From the NCBI RefSeq assembly GCF_028716865.1, contig NZ_JAQUOY010000012.1:1-64000 (forward strand): 64,000 nt of DNA, read 5' to 3'. Position 1 is the first letter of the stretch, and each line of letters begins with the position of its first letter. The notes beneath the pieces are model-generated. The model ran no database searches, was not told where the DNA came from, and saw only the letters and a program-made list of their open reading frames with translations. This DNA comes from Candidatus Methylomirabilis sp. (GTDB lineage: Bacteria; Methylomirabilota; Methylomirabilia; Methylomirabilales; Methylomirabilaceae). Below are positions 44,265-52,953 of the stretch, piece after piece. The translations under genes and the position numbers were made by a program.

Positions 44265-44321
44265 TTCAGCCGACCGCAGGCGGTCGGCTGAACAGAGCCG
44301 GCCGGTCAGCTCGCGGCTCTG
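44265..44321 (+). terminator. Pair of GC-rich hairpins before the Cache-protein gene
   Basis: TTCAGCCGACCG-CAGG-CGGTCGGCTGAA (44265-44292) is a perfect 12-bp hairpin, immediately followed by CAGAGCC...GGCTCTG (44293-44321). No T-run follows, so these may be leader structures or an extragenic palindrome. Otherwise 43992-44264 shows no gene. Confidence 0.5.
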
Positions 44322-44385
44322 TGAGGCGGTTGCGTGAGGCAAATACGTAAAACGGTTGCCTTATTTCAACAAAAGAGGGGGTTCC

Positions 44386-44880
44386 ATGAAAAGAAAAGCA
44401 TTCTACGGGGGTGTGTTCATCCTTCTTGCGGGCGTGTGCCTGTTTGCTTCCCCAGGGTTTTCCGCAACGCCAGAGCCACAATCTGAGCAGGCAAAACAAA
44501 TTAAGGCTCTCGTGGACAAGGCAGCGGCTTTAATAGAACGTCAAGGAAAGGATGCCTTTCCCGAATTGAAGAAGAAGGACAGCAAGTGGTATAAAGGAAA
44601 CACCTATGTGTTCGTTGATGATATGAATGGAACTGTCCTTGTCAATCCCCCCGCACCAGAAATCGAGAAGAAAAATTTAATCGACATGAAGGATGCCAAG
44701 GGCAAAGCGTACGTCCGGGAGTTTATCGAGACAGCGAAAACCAAGGGATCGGGATGGGTCGATTATTGGTGGCCTAAACCGGGAGAAGACAAGCCCTCCA
44801 AAAAGATAAGCTATATCAAGAAGGCCAAAATGCCTAATGGAGACATGGTCATTGTAGGCGCTGGCATTTATGTTGAGTAA
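44386..44880 (+). CDS. Periplasmic single-Cache domain protein
   Basis: A 164-residue exported protein: signal peptide (about 1-27, ending GFSA), then a single Cache (sCache_2) domain with FVDDMNGTVLVNPPAPEIE and GWVDYWWPKPGEDKPSKKIS, then IVGAGIYVE. Cache domains bind small extracellular ligands; here no kinase or chemotaxis module is attached, so it would act as a free periplasmic binding protein. ATG 44386 follows AGAGGGGG. The next gene encodes a haem-binding protein on the same strand. Confidence 0.87.
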   Translation: MKRKAFYGGVFILLAGVCLFASPGFSATPEPQSEQAKQIKALVDKAAALIERQGKDAFPELKKKDSKWYKGNTYVFVDDMNGTVLVNPPAPEIEKKNLIDMKDAKGKAYVREFIETAKTKGSGWVDYWWPKPGEDKPSKKISYIKKAKMPNGDMVIVGAGIYVE

Positions 44881-45035
44881 TCGTTTTGGTGGAAGAGTTG
44901 CAGGATGATCTTGCGGCTACTCCTGAAGCGGTACCAGTTCATCATTGGCAAAAAGAAGAGCCGGCTCGCAGAAAGGCCAACCTGAGTCGGTATAGCCGCT
45001 GAGTTCATTATCGCATTTATGTGTGGAGGAGCTCT

Positions 45036-45560
45036 ATGGAAGAGACCGAAGAGACGGAAGAGAAGCAAGAGAAAAAGCATACAAAGTGGGTGAAGAGTGT
45101 CATGGGTCTCGTAGCTCTTGGGGAAGCGGCTGTGATTTTCATTGGTCTTCAGTTCATCCCCTACGGCCGAGGATATAATAATCCTCCGGTGAAGGCTGAG
45201 CCCAAGTGGGACAGCCCCAAAACGAGAGAGCTGTTTTTCCGCGCCTGCGGTACTTGTCACAGCAACGAAGTCGCCTGGCCATGGTATGGCTATATTGCGC
45301 CCGTGTCATGGTTCATTCAACACGACATCGACAAGGGTCGCGCCGCCCTCAATGTGTCGGAATGGGGACGTGCAGAGGGTAATAGTGGCGATTCCGCAGA
45401 AACCGTCCAAAATGGCTCAATGCCACCTTCGACATATGGAATCTTGCACCCGTCAGTCCGACTGGCTACTCCGGAAAAGCAGGCGTTTATTCAGGGGCTG
45501 GTGGCCACCTTCGGCAGTAAGGATGAGAGCAAGCATAAAGATAAACAGGATGATAAGTGA
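45036..45560 (+). CDS. Haem-binding (cytochrome c-like) membrane-anchored protein
   Basis: A 174-residue protein of the haem_bd family. After a charged N-terminus and a TM anchor (about 24-44), the haem-attachment motif CGTCHSNE is followed by WPWYGYIAPVSWFIQHDI and SEWGR, the conserved family pattern, and by MPP as a candidate axial methionine. It is expected on the periplasmic face, carrying electrons or sensing redox state. ATG 45036 has GGAGGAG 5 nt upstream. It follows the Cache protein by 155 bp and precedes the MOSC gene by 21 bp. Confidence 0.87.
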   Translation: MEETEETEEKQEKKHTKWVKSVMGLVALGEAAVIFIGLQFIPYGRGYNNPPVKAEPKWDSPKTRELFFRACGTCHSNEVAWPWYGYIAPVSWFIQHDIDKGRAALNVSEWGRAEGNSGDSAETVQNGSMPPSTYGILHPSVRLATPEKQAFIQGLVATFGSKDESKHKDKQDDK

Positions 45561-45581
45561 GCCAATGCGGCGGGGCGACCG

Positions 45582-46121
45582 ATGAGCGAAGTGGTGGCGG
45601 TCTGCTGTAGTCCCACGCACTCGTTCGGTAAGCCGCCACTGGCCGCCATTCGCCTGCTTGCGGGCCTCGGCGTGGAAGGTGACGCGCACCTTGGGCGAAC
45701 GATCAAGCACCGCTCGCGGGTGGCGGTCGACCCGACCCAGCCGAACCTGCGGCAGGTCCATCTGATCCACACCGAACTGTACGACGAACTGCGGGCTGCC
45801 GGGTTCGACGTATCTCCCGGTCAGATGGGCGAGAACGTCACCACCCGCGGCGTCGACCTACTCGCCCTGCCGGTCGGCACTCAGCTTCGACTCGGCCGGG
45901 AGGCAGTCGTTGAGGTGACCGGGTTGCGCAATCCGTGCGCCCAGCTTGACGCCTTCCGACGGGGACTGATGGCGGCGGTGCTGGACCGGGACGAGTCCGG
46001 TCGGCTGGTCCGCAAGGCGGGCATCATGGGGGTGGTGCGAACGGGTGGGGTGGTACGGCCGGGAGACGTGGTGGGGGTCGAGCTGCCTCCCCCACCTCAT
46101 CGTCCGTTAGGCCTGGTGTAG
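45582..46121 (+). CDS. MOSC-domain protein
   Basis: A 179-residue protein with the MOSC fold: GVEGDAHLGR near residue 31, QVHLIHTELYDEL, GQMGENVTTRG and the conserved Cys motif GLRNPCAQLD. MOSC proteins handle molybdenum-cofactor sulfur or act as small sulfur-carrying enzymes such as YiiM-like reductases. The MsrP molybdoenzyme is encoded 7 kb away, but no direct link is visible. The 73-bp gap to the acyl-CoA dehydrogenase is empty. Confidence 0.88.
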   Translation: MSEVVAVCCSPTHSFGKPPLAAIRLLAGLGVEGDAHLGRTIKHRSRVAVDPTQPNLRQVHLIHTELYDELRAAGFDVSPGQMGENVTTRGVDLLALPVGTQLRLGREAVVEVTGLRNPCAQLDAFRRGLMAAVLDRDESGRLVRKAGIMGVVRTGGVVRPGDVVGVELPPPPHRPLGLV

Positions 46122-46194
46122 CAGCCGCGCCGAACGACGCGCTGACCGATCGCGGCGGCGGGCGAGTGAGACTGGAGCGAATGAGAGGTGAGGG

Positions 46195-47346
46195 ATGGAC
46201 TTCGAACTGAGCGAGGAACAGCAGGCAGTTCAGACGATGGTCCGGGAGTGTGCCGAGCGAGAGATCGCGCCGGTTGCAGCCGAGCTTGACGAGCATGAGC
46301 GGTTCCCGACCGAGATCATTCGGAAGCTGTCGGAACTCGGGCTCATGGGGATCCTCTTTCCCAGGACTTACGGCGGCGCGGCGATGGACTACGTGAGCTA
46401 TGCCCTGGTCCTTGAAGAACTCGGGCGGTACGATGCGTCGGTCGCGCTGACCGTGGAGTCGCACAACTCGCTCTGCAGCAATCATATCTATCTCTTCGGG
46501 AGCAAGGCCCAGAGGAGTCGGTATCTACCGCGACTCACCAGTGGAGAAGCCCTTGGCGCGTGGGCGATGACGGAGTCGGGGTCGGGGAGCGATGCGGCCG
46601 GGATGCAGACCATTGCAGCGCGTGAGGGGGATCAGTGGGTCCTGAACGGGACAAAGAACTTCATCACGCAGGGGAGCGTGGCGGGCATCTACGTGATCAT
46701 GGCGCTCACCGATCAGGTTGCGCGGGAGAGAGGAATATCGGCCTTCATTGTGGAGCAGGGGACGCCCGGATTGCGGGTCGGCCGAAAAGAGCACAAGATG
46801 GGATTTCGGGCTTCCGACACGGCCCAAGTTATCCTGGAAGGCGCGCGCATCCCGGAGGCGAATCTGCTGGGTGAGCTAAATCACGGCTTCATTGATGCGT
46901 TGACGATCTTGGATGCGGGGAGGATCGGGATGGCTGCTCTCAGCGTGGGGATTGCCCGCGGCTGTCTGGAGGAGGGGCTGAAGTACGCCAAGGAGCGACA
47001 GGCCTTCGGCCGACCGATCGCGGACTTCCAGGCGATCCAATGGAAGCTGGCGGACATGGCCACCGAGATCGACGCGGCTAGACTCCTGGTCTTGCAGGCC
47101 GCCTCCCTGAAAGATGCCGGTCAGCCGTTCACGAAGGAGGCGTCGTACGCCAAGCTCTTTGCCTCAGAGACGGTCATGAAGGCCGCCACTGAGGCGGTGC
47201 AGATCCACGGCGGCTATGGCTACATCAAGGAGTATCCGGTGGAGCGCTATTTCCGCGACGCCAAATTCTGCGCCATCGGCGAAGGGACCTCCGAGATCCA
47301 ACGGCTCATCATCGCTCGCGAACTCCTTGGCCGAGCATATGTGTAA
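46195..47346 (+). CDS. Acyl-CoA dehydrogenase (short-chain type)
   Basis: A 383-residue FAD enzyme that oxidises acyl-CoA to enoyl-CoA. Signature motifs are present: [17 protein letters not shown] (FAD/substrate), [12 protein letters not shown], and the C-terminal signature with E363 in [10 protein letters not shown] as the likely catalytic base. Residues 26-60 and 230-260 have the usual helical layout, and the length is standard. The genes downstream encode MeaB and a two-subunit CoA-transferase, so the cluster degrades or interconverts CoA thioesters, for example of branched or dicarboxylic acids. Confidence 0.93.
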   Translation: MDFELSEEQQAVQTMVRECAEREIAPVAAELDEHERFPTEIIRKLSELGLMGILFPRTYGGAAMDYVSYALVLEELGRYDASVALTVESHNSLCSNHIYLFGSKAQRSRYLPRLTSGEALGAWAMTESGSGSDAAGMQTIAAREGDQWVLNGTKNFITQGSVAGIYVIMALTDQVARERGISAFIVEQGTPGLRVGRKEHKMGFRASDTAQVILEGARIPEANLLGELNHGFIDALTILDAGRIGMAALSVGIARGCLEEGLKYAKERQAFGRPIADFQAIQWKLADMATEIDAARLLVLQAASLKDAGQPFTKEASYAKLFASETVMKAATEAVQIHGGYGYIKEYPVERYFRDAKFCAIGEGTSEIQRLIIARELLGRAYV

Positions 47347-47365
47347 GAGCGGTGCAGTGTAACGC

Positions 47366-48307
47366 ATGGAGCTGGTGCAGAACATTCTAAAGGGTGATGT
47401 CCGCGCGGCGGCCCGCCTGATGACCATGATCGAAAACGGCGATGCCGAGGCCAGGGCTGCGCTGAAGTCACTCTACCCCCATACTGGCTCAGCCCACATC
47501 ATCGGGATTACCGGTCCGCCGGGCTCAGGCAAGAGCACGCTGGCCGACCGGCTCACCGAAGAGTTGCGAAAACGCGACAAGACGGTGGGGATTGTCGCGG
47601 TAGATCCGACGAGCCCGTTTACCGGAGGGGCGATTCTGGCGGACCGGATCCGGATGCAAAGCCACAGCCTTGACGCCGGCGTCTTTATCCGCAGTATGGC
47701 GACGCGCGGCCACCTTGGCGGCCTGGCCCGCGCCACCAACGAGATCGTGGACGTCATGGATGCGGCTGGGAAAGAGGTGATTCTGATCGAGACGGTGGGG
47801 GTCGGTCAGGATGAGGTGGAGGTCGTGGGAACGGCGCACACTTGTGTGGTGGTCTCGGTGCCGGGTCTCGGCGATGAAATCCAGACGTTTAAGGCGGGTG
47901 TCCTGGAGATTGGCGACCTGTTCGTGGTCAACAAGGCCGACCGGGAGGGCGCGAACCGGACAGCTACTGAGCTTGAGATGATGTTACAGATGGCCCCTGC
48001 GGAGGCTGGCTGGTCTCCAAAGGTCCTCAAGACGGTCGCCACAACAGGGGAAGGCGTTGCGGTGCTGCTGGATGTGATCTTCGAGCATAAGGCGTTCATG
48101 GATGAGCGCGATCTGCGGAGGCAAAAGGGACGGGAGCGAAGTGAGCGTGCCTTTCGAGCGCTGCTACAGGAGCGACTGACGGCCAAGGCGCTGGAGCGGT
48201 TCGATCAAAACGGGCGCATGCAGGAGCTGATCGCCCGTGTCGCCGACCGCACCCTCGATCCCTACACCGCCGTAGAACAAGTTCTCGCCAAGATCGGCCT
48301 GTATTAG
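47366..48307 (+). CDS. meaB: MeaB/ArgK-family G-protein chaperone
   Basis: A 313-residue GTPase with P-loop GPPGSGKST (50-58), DPTSPFTGGAILADRIRM, ETVGVGQDE and NKAD. MeaB guards and reloads cobalamin-dependent acyl-CoA mutases such as methylmalonyl-CoA or isobutyryl-CoA mutase. No mutase gene is in the window, but the adjacent CoA-ester genes fit that pathway. The gene converges with the GIY-YIG gene, with a 4-bp overlap of the stops. Its last 12 codons are duplicated at 50466-50512. Confidence 0.93.
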   Translation: MELVQNILKGDVRAAARLMTMIENGDAEARAALKSLYPHTGSAHIIGITGPPGSGKSTLADRLTEELRKRDKTVGIVAVDPTSPFTGGAILADRIRMQSHSLDAGVFIRSMATRGHLGGLARATNEIVDVMDAAGKEVILIETVGVGQDEVEVVGTAHTCVVVSVPGLGDEIQTFKAGVLEIGDLFVVNKADREGANRTATELEMMLQMAPAEAGWSPKVLKTVATTGEGVAVLLDVIFEHKAFMDERDLRRQKGRERSERAFRALLQERLTAKALERFDQNGRMQELIARVADRTLDPYTAVEQVLAKIGLY

Positions 48308-49152
48308 GCCTGTTCGTCTAACTCTTTGAGAACTTTTCCGTCTTTGGTCCTCCACTCGATGAGTCCGTTCGCGCTACCTCCTTCGACCACTGCGGCTGCC
48401 GCACTAGGACTTGTAAACTCAGAATCTTTCGTGAAGAGATAAAACCCGTCTTTCTCAACAAGGATACCATCTGTGATTAACTTCCGACGAAGAGCGAGGA
48501 TGTACGGCCATTTGTTAGCGGACTTGCGCTCTTGCAGGACGGCTGTAGAACCTTGAAGAACCACAAAGCCGTCTGGGGTACGATGACCACGCGCCTCAGC
48601 ACCTTTCATTCGGCAAAACAATATTCCGCCTGATTGTTGCTTTGCCTCCGGCTGACCGACCGCGATTAGCAGATTGGAGCCGAGGACTGGTAACAGTTGG
48701 CGGATGCGGGAAAAGAATACTTCCATATCCGCACGATCGGATTCCGGAAGTCTAGATCCACCAGTCTGGTTCTGCTCTAGAGTGAATCGCCCAATCTCAG
48801 TTGCCTCACTCAATAGGCGGTTTTCTAAATATCTTACATGCGCCTTAGTCAGGTTCTCGTCTTTACTAATGACTACAATGGCAGAAACCCAAAACTCCTT
48901 CGACTTATGCTGTTTCAGGCGTTCGCGGATGATTTCCGCCTCACCGATGTAAGCGCGGGGCGAGCCTGAAATCGGATCAGCGCCGGTCAGAATGTAAATG
49001 CCTGCCTTGTCAAGTTCCTCTCGCGCGAGCAAATCATCTAATTCCGTCCGTGGAGCGGCTATTGCCTTTCCGGTCCAGTTGGAAATCTCGGCGGTTCGGA
49101 GACTTTTCGCATCTCCGCGCGGCAAGAAAAGTGTGATTGTGGCAGTTGTCAT
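48304..49152 (-). CDS. GIY-YIG nuclease-family protein with DUF4357
   Basis: A 282-residue protein. GIY (51-53) and YIG (68-70) frame the nuclease core, with R in ERLKQHK as a candidate catalytic residue and a conserved E (LENRLL). The C-terminal segment (SPSAAAAVVEGGSANGLIEW) is the DUF4357 domain usually attached to this GIY-YIG type. Such proteins accompany restriction or mobile modules; none is present here. It lies in the segment inserted between meaB and its duplicated tail. The 300-bp gap 49153-49452 holds only a repeat. Confidence 0.85.
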   Translation of the reverse strand: MTTATITLFLPRGDAKSLRTAEISNWTGKAIAAPRTELDDLLAREELDKAGIYILTGADPISGSPRAYIGEAEIIRERLKQHKSKEFWVSAIVVISKDENLTKAHVRYLENRLLSEATEIGRFTLEQNQTGGSRLPESDRADMEVFFSRIRQLLPVLGSNLLIAVGQPEAKQQSGGILFCRMKGAEARGHRTPDGFVVLQGSTAVLQERKSANKWPYILALRRKLITDGILVEKDGFYLFTKDSEFTSPSAAAAVVEGGSANGLIEWRTKDGKVLKELDEQA

Positions 49153-49380
49153 CGTACTGCCCCAAGCAGGTTCAACTACAGAATAGACTGGTTGGCCTAT
49201 CTCAATCGGTTATTTTCGGAGTTGGTGCGGATTCTATTGTGTTCTTCAGTGGTCCGCAAGGGATTTCTGAGTTCCGCAGATCGGCCAAATGCTGTACATG
49301 CCGGCAATTCATTGTACCCCTGCGGAAATGCGCTCCAGACCTAGTCCGAAGTGATCCGCTGGACTCTGAACGTCCGTACC

Positions 49381-49422
49381 GGCGCTTCATCGGGGCGGCG
49401 CGGCAGGTTAGGTTGGCCCGCA
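49381..49422 (+). repeat. Left 42-bp direct repeat flanking HigBA
   Basis: GGCGCTTCATCGGGGCGGCG, then CGGCAGGTTAGGTTGGCCCGC. It differs at about four positions from the copy at 50307-50348. The toxin-antitoxin pair lies exactly between the two copies. Confidence 0.8.
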
Positions 49423-49452
49423 ATGTCTGTAAGACCAAATTGAGCCGAGGGG

Positions 49453-49920
49453 TTAGATCGTAGTGCTTGCGGGGTAGAAGGTGGCGGGCGCTACCCCAAA
49501 TCGCTTGCTCAACCGCTCGATATGCTCTCGTGTAAGCCTTCGCTTCCCTCTGAGGATTTGCGACACGACCGGCTGGCCCCCAAGCTCCTTAGCGAGGTCG
49601 TACTGGCTTAGCTCGTGCTGCTCCATGAGGAACCCCAGCACTTCCTCGGGGGTTGCTAAGCCAATAGGGAACGCCTTTTTCTCATACGCCTCGATGAAGG
49701 GAATGACAGCGCTCAGGTACTGGCCGACAGCCGTGCGGTTCTGGGCGTCCAGTCCTCCGGATTCCCGCATCAGGATACGAACCGCCTCGCTGTAGCCGTG
49801 ATGCATCTTCCTACCCTTGATAGGTCTTGGCGGCAGATGGAGATAGAGCCACCGAAGCAGCTCGTTGTCTACCGGGGACTCGAGCGGCTTGAGCTTCTTT
49901 GCAAGTGTGGCGCTTGTCAT
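49453..49920 (-). CDS. higA: HigA-type antitoxin with Xre helix-turn-helix
   Basis: A 155-residue protein. The C-terminal half contains an Xre-type HTH (SQYDLAKELGGQPVVSQIL, then RGKRRLTREHIERLSKRFG), the arrangement of the larger HigA antitoxins. It would neutralise the HigB RNase encoded just upstream and repress the pair. ATG 49920 has GGAGAAAG upstream and overlaps the end of the toxin gene region by coupling. The toxin-before-antitoxin order is typical of HigBA. Confidence 0.87.
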   Translation of the reverse strand: MTSATLAKKLKPLESPVDNELLRWLYLHLPPRPIKGRKMHHGYSEAVRILMRESGGLDAQNRTAVGQYLSAVIPFIEAYEKKAFPIGLATPEEVLGFLMEQHELSQYDLAKELGGQPVVSQILRGKRRLTREHIERLSKRFGVAPATFYPASTTI

Positions 49921-49921
49921 G

Positions 49922-50209
49922 TCACTTTCTCCAACGTGCCTCATCGTACTCGGCGTGCGTCAGCACGCCCTCGATTGACACGAATTGCAGGGCGTAATCT
50001 ACGACAGTAATCAGCCGGTATTTGTTCCCCGAGATATTGAAAACGGTATACGGCTTGACCTGATCCGCTGAACCAAAGGTCTTTGTGAGATCGACGAAGT
50101 GCTTGAAGCTATTCGACTCTATAGTCTGCATCCAGCTCTTCAGAGAAGACCTGGAGTCGGGGTGTTTCCGTGCGAAGAGCTGGATCACATCTCGTCCGAT
50201 AAGCTTCAC
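49922..50209 (-). CDS. higB: HigB-type mRNA interferase toxin
   Basis: A 95-residue RelE-fold toxin of the HigB_toxin family: KSWMQTIESNSFKHFVDL, then NISGNKYRLITVVDYALQFV and the closing LTHAEYDEARWRK. Such toxins cut mRNA on the ribosome. ATG 50209 begins the conserved MKLIGRDVI segment. It is paired with the HTH antitoxin directly downstream. The module is bounded by 42-bp direct repeats. Confidence 0.9.
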   Translation of the reverse strand: MKLIGRDVIQLFARKHPDSRSSLKSWMQTIESNSFKHFVDLTKTFGSADQVKPYTVFNISGNKYRLITVVDYALQFVSIEGVLTHAEYDEARWRK

Positions 50210-50306
50210 TGAGTGATAATAGCAGAACGCTATTGTTTATCAAAGGACTGGCTGTGCTCCGGAGCCCCCATCCGAGTCGCTCTGTTAGGCTTTGGCCTAC
50301 CTTACT

Positions 50307-50348
50307 GGCGCTTCATCGGGGCGGCGCGGCAGGTCAGGCCGGCCCGCG
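50307..50348 (+). repeat. Right 42-bp direct repeat flanking HigBA
   Basis: GGCGCTTCATCGGGGCGGCG, then CGGCAGGTCAGGCCGGCCCGC; direct copy of 49381-49422, 926 bp away. The gap 50210-50525 has no gene; it also contains the meaB tail remnant. Confidence 0.8.
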
Positions 50349-50465
50349 CAGAGAAGTCCCACGCGCACATTGCCGCCGGGAAGCGGCTGGTAAGAGTCGG
50401 GAAGCGTCAGTAATTTTACTTGCCTTCTAAAATGTTTAAGCTTATAGGTCAGGCTATGGGAGAAG

Positions 50466-50512
50466 CGAAACACCGCTGCGGAAGAGATCCTCGCAACAAT
50501 CGGCCTGTAAAG
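50466..50512 (+). pseudogene. Duplicated 3' end of meaB
   Basis: It reads NTAAEEILATIGL-stop, aligned with YTAVEQVLAKIGLY-stop at the end of meaB; the DNA shares ACACCGC and ATCGGCCTGTA. The following ribosome site (AAAGGAGAG) serves the CoA-transferase gene. It indicates that meaB was once directly followed by that gene and that 48308-50465 was inserted later. Confidence 0.75.
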
Positions 50513-50525
50513 GAGAGCGTGAATC

Positions 50526-51497
50526 ATGGATGTGCTGCAGGCAGGAGTCGGTGAATTCAGCGTCACAGATCCGGACGATCTGCGCGCCTTCATGCGCACC
50601 GAGAAGCGGCGGGCGATGGTGGACAAGGTCATGCCCGAAGCCGGGGCGGTTCGCCGCTATGTGAAGGACGGCGATTATGTCAGCTTCGACTTCTCCTCAT
50701 TCACCAGAGGCCCGGCCTCGCTTGTTCGGGAGATCATCCGCCAACGGAGGCGTGACCTCTGGTTTGCGGCCAAGTTTACGCTGATGGAGACGACGCTGCT
50801 GGCGGTCGGAGGCTGTCTGCGTGGGGTCGATGTGGGATTTCTGGGCCTTGGCCAGCTCATCGGCAAGTGGGTGCAGGAGGGGCGGATCAAGGTGACGGAG
50901 TGGACCAACGGGACCTTGACGCTCCGCCATCTGGCCGGGGCGATGGGGGTGCCGTTTCTGCCGACCAGGAACCTGCTGGCGACAGATACCCTGACCTACT
51001 CCGGCGCCAAGGTGGTGCAGGATCCCTTCACCGGCAAGCCGATCGCGCTGGTCCCCGCCGTCAACCCCGATGTCGGGCTGGTCCACGTCCATCAGTGCGA
51101 TATCTACGGCAACGCTCGCTGCTTCGGCCCTGGTGTATCACCGCTGGAAACGGCCATGGCGTCTAAGCGGACGATTATCTCGACCGAAGAGATCATCACG
51201 ACCGACGAAATCCGCAAGGAGCCGTCGAAGACCACCATCCCGTACTACATGGTCGATGCCGTCGTCTATGCCCCGTTCGGCTGTCTGCCGGGCGGGACGC
51301 AGGGGATCTACGAGATGGATATCCCGCACTTCCTGGAGTTCATGGGCGCCTCGCGCGACGAGCAGAAGATGGCCGCCTATCTCGACAAGTATGTCTACAG
51401 CGTTGCCTCCCACGAAGAGTTTTTAGACAAGCGTGTGGGGATGGCGAGGCTCTTGGAGTTGAAGCGACAGGCGACGATCAAGGAGGGCTACCATTGA
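50526..51497 (+). CDS. gctA: Glutaconate-type CoA-transferase, subunit A
   Basis: A 323-residue family I CoA-transferase alpha subunit (KVMPEAGAVRRYVKDGDYVS at the start; HVHQCDIYGNARCFGP; GIYEMDIPHFLEF). It moves CoA between acyl groups with the B subunit. ATG 50526 has AAAGGAG about 9 nt upstream. The stop overlaps the start of subunit B by 4 nt (TTGA). The exact substrate is unknown; the adjacent acyl-CoA dehydrogenase and MeaB suggest short branched or dicarboxylic acyl-CoA. Confidence 0.88.
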   Translation: MDVLQAGVGEFSVTDPDDLRAFMRTEKRRAMVDKVMPEAGAVRRYVKDGDYVSFDFSSFTRGPASLVREIIRQRRRDLWFAAKFTLMETTLLAVGGCLRGVDVGFLGLGQLIGKWVQEGRIKVTEWTNGTLTLRHLAGAMGVPFLPTRNLLATDTLTYSGAKVVQDPFTGKPIALVPAVNPDVGLVHVHQCDIYGNARCFGPGVSPLETAMASKRTIISTEEIITTDEIRKEPSKTTIPYYMVDAVVYAPFGCLPGGTQGIYEMDIPHFLEFMGASRDEQKMAAYLDKYVYSVASHEEFLDKRVGMARLLELKRQATIKEGYH

Positions 51498-52288
51498 GCG
51501 ATAGGGAGTTCAGCGAATCCGAGTTCATGATCTGCCAGTGCGCCCGGCTGATTCAAGACGGCACGCTTGTCTTCATCGGGTATGGGATGCCGCAGATCGC
51601 CGCGATCCTGGCCCAACGACTGCACGCCCCTCGGATGGTCCAGGTCTATGAATTCGGCGCGGTCGGGGCGCTCCCAGAGACCCCGTTCGTCCGCTTTACG
51701 ATGGGCGGGCCGCGCAATTGCTATCGGTCGCTCGCCTGGACGAACATGAATACCATCTTCGCGCAGGCCCAGCTTGGGATGGTCGATATGGGTGTTCTCG
51801 GCGCCACCCAGATCGACCGGTTCGGTAACCTCAACTCGACCATGCTCGGGTCCGATTACTACCGCCCGGGGAAGCGATTTCCTGGCAGCGGTGGGGCCAA
51901 CGAGGTGCTTTCCCAGTGCTGGCAGACGGTGGTCGTCATTAAGCACGAGCACCGCCGTTTCGTGGAGAAGGTCGATTTCGTGACCTCCCCCGGCTATCTG
52001 GATGGCACGCCCGAAGCCCGCGAGCGGGCCGGCCTGCCCAGGGATACCGGACCCTGGCGGGTGGCGACCTCCAAGGCTCTGTACGGATTCGATGACCGAA
52101 CCAAGCAAATGATCTTGCTCGGGGTCCTGCGTGGTCTGAGCGTCGATGACGCCCTCAAGGAGATGGAGTTCACACCGCTCATTGCTGATCGGGTTGAGGA
52201 GCTTTCACCCCCGACGCCTGAGGAGCTTCGCATCCTTCGGGAGGAGATCGACCCCGATCGAGCCATCATCGGCTCTGCCGGGGATTAA
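51494..52288 (+). CDS. gctB: Glutaconate-type CoA-transferase, subunit B
   Basis: A 264-residue beta subunit. E53 in VYEFGAVGALPE matches the catalytic glutamate (Glu54) of glutaconate CoA-transferase, which forms the CoA-thioester intermediate. Other blocks are GMVDMGVLGATQIDRFGNLN and GSGGANEV. The start is TTG 51494, overlapping the stop of subunit A, with AGGAGGG upstream, so translation is coupled. The gene converges with msrQ (4-bp overlap). Confidence 0.88.
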   Translation: MSDREFSESEFMICQCARLIQDGTLVFIGYGMPQIAAILAQRLHAPRMVQVYEFGAVGALPETPFVRFTMGGPRNCYRSLAWTNMNTIFAQAQLGMVDMGVLGATQIDRFGNLNSTMLGSDYYRPGKRFPGSGGANEVLSQCWQTVVVIKHEHRRFVEKVDFVTSPGYLDGTPEARERAGLPRDTGPWRVATSKALYGFDDRTKQMILLGVLRGLSVDDALKEMEFTPLIADRVEELSPPTPEELRILREEIDPDRAIIGSAGD

Positions 52289-52950
52289 TCCCCACGCGTT
52301 CCATTGGCGGTCTTTATCAGCGAATGGCCCCCATGAAGCCATGTCGGAAAGCCCAACCAGGCTTTGTGTCGCATCCAGTCCCACAGGCGAATGCCCAGCA
52401 GGACGGCCAAGATGGCGGCGTAGAGATACGGGTCGTTCACGCCCTTTTTGGCCAGCCACAGGTAATGCAGCACGCCGAGCAGACCGATAAGATAGACCAG
52501 CCTGTGCAGCCGCCGCCAGTTCTTGCCCCCCAGACGTATTATCATGCCTGATGTGGAAGTGCCGGCAAGCGGCGTCAGCAGCGTTAGGGCGAACATGCCA
52601 ACGGTGATGTAGGGTCGCTTGACGATATCGGGCGCGAGCTCCCCCCAGTCGAAGAAGTGATCTACCGCGATCCAGACGGTGAAGTGGAGGCAGACGTAGA
52701 AGAACGCGAATAATCCCAGCAGACGTCGCAGGCTCATTTGCCATGCGATCCCGAACAGGATGCGAAGGGGCGTCAGGGCAAGACTGGCGAGCAGCAGTCG
52801 GAGCGCGGTGTCGCCAAGCAGGTGTGTGGCGTACGAGATCGGATTAGGGCCAAGCTGGTTGGTGTGGAAGCGATACAGGAGCAGCAGTAGGGGCGACAAC
52901 GCAACGCCCCACACGGCACTCTTCAGAATGATGCGTACTCGCCTGGACAC
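52285..52950 (-). CDS. msrQ: MsrQ haem-binding membrane subunit
   Basis: A 221-residue membrane protein of the ferric-reductase-like family with six hydrophobic segments and conserved haem-ligand histidines (LHFTVWIAVDH, LHRLVYLIGLLGVLHYLW). It passes electrons from the quinol pool to periplasmic MsrP, which repairs oxidised methionines. It follows msrP by 3 bp in the same operon. Confidence 0.92.
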   Translation of the reverse strand: MSRRVRIILKSAVWGVALSPLLLLLYRFHTNQLGPNPISYATHLLGDTALRLLLASLALTPLRILFGIAWQMSLRRLLGLFAFFYVCLHFTVWIAVDHFFDWGELAPDIVKRPYITVGMFALTLLTPLAGTSTSGMIIRLGGKNWRRLHRLVYLIGLLGVLHYLWLAKKGVNDPYLYAAILAVLLGIRLWDWMRHKAWLGFPTWLHGGHSLIKTANGTRGD

Positions 52951-52953
52951 AGG

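Noticed and set aside
49300-50350. Integron cassette around the toxin-antitoxin pair
   Set aside because: One GTTAGGC string is present at 50283-50289, but no matching inverse core site upstream, no attC-like folding pair and no integrase were found.
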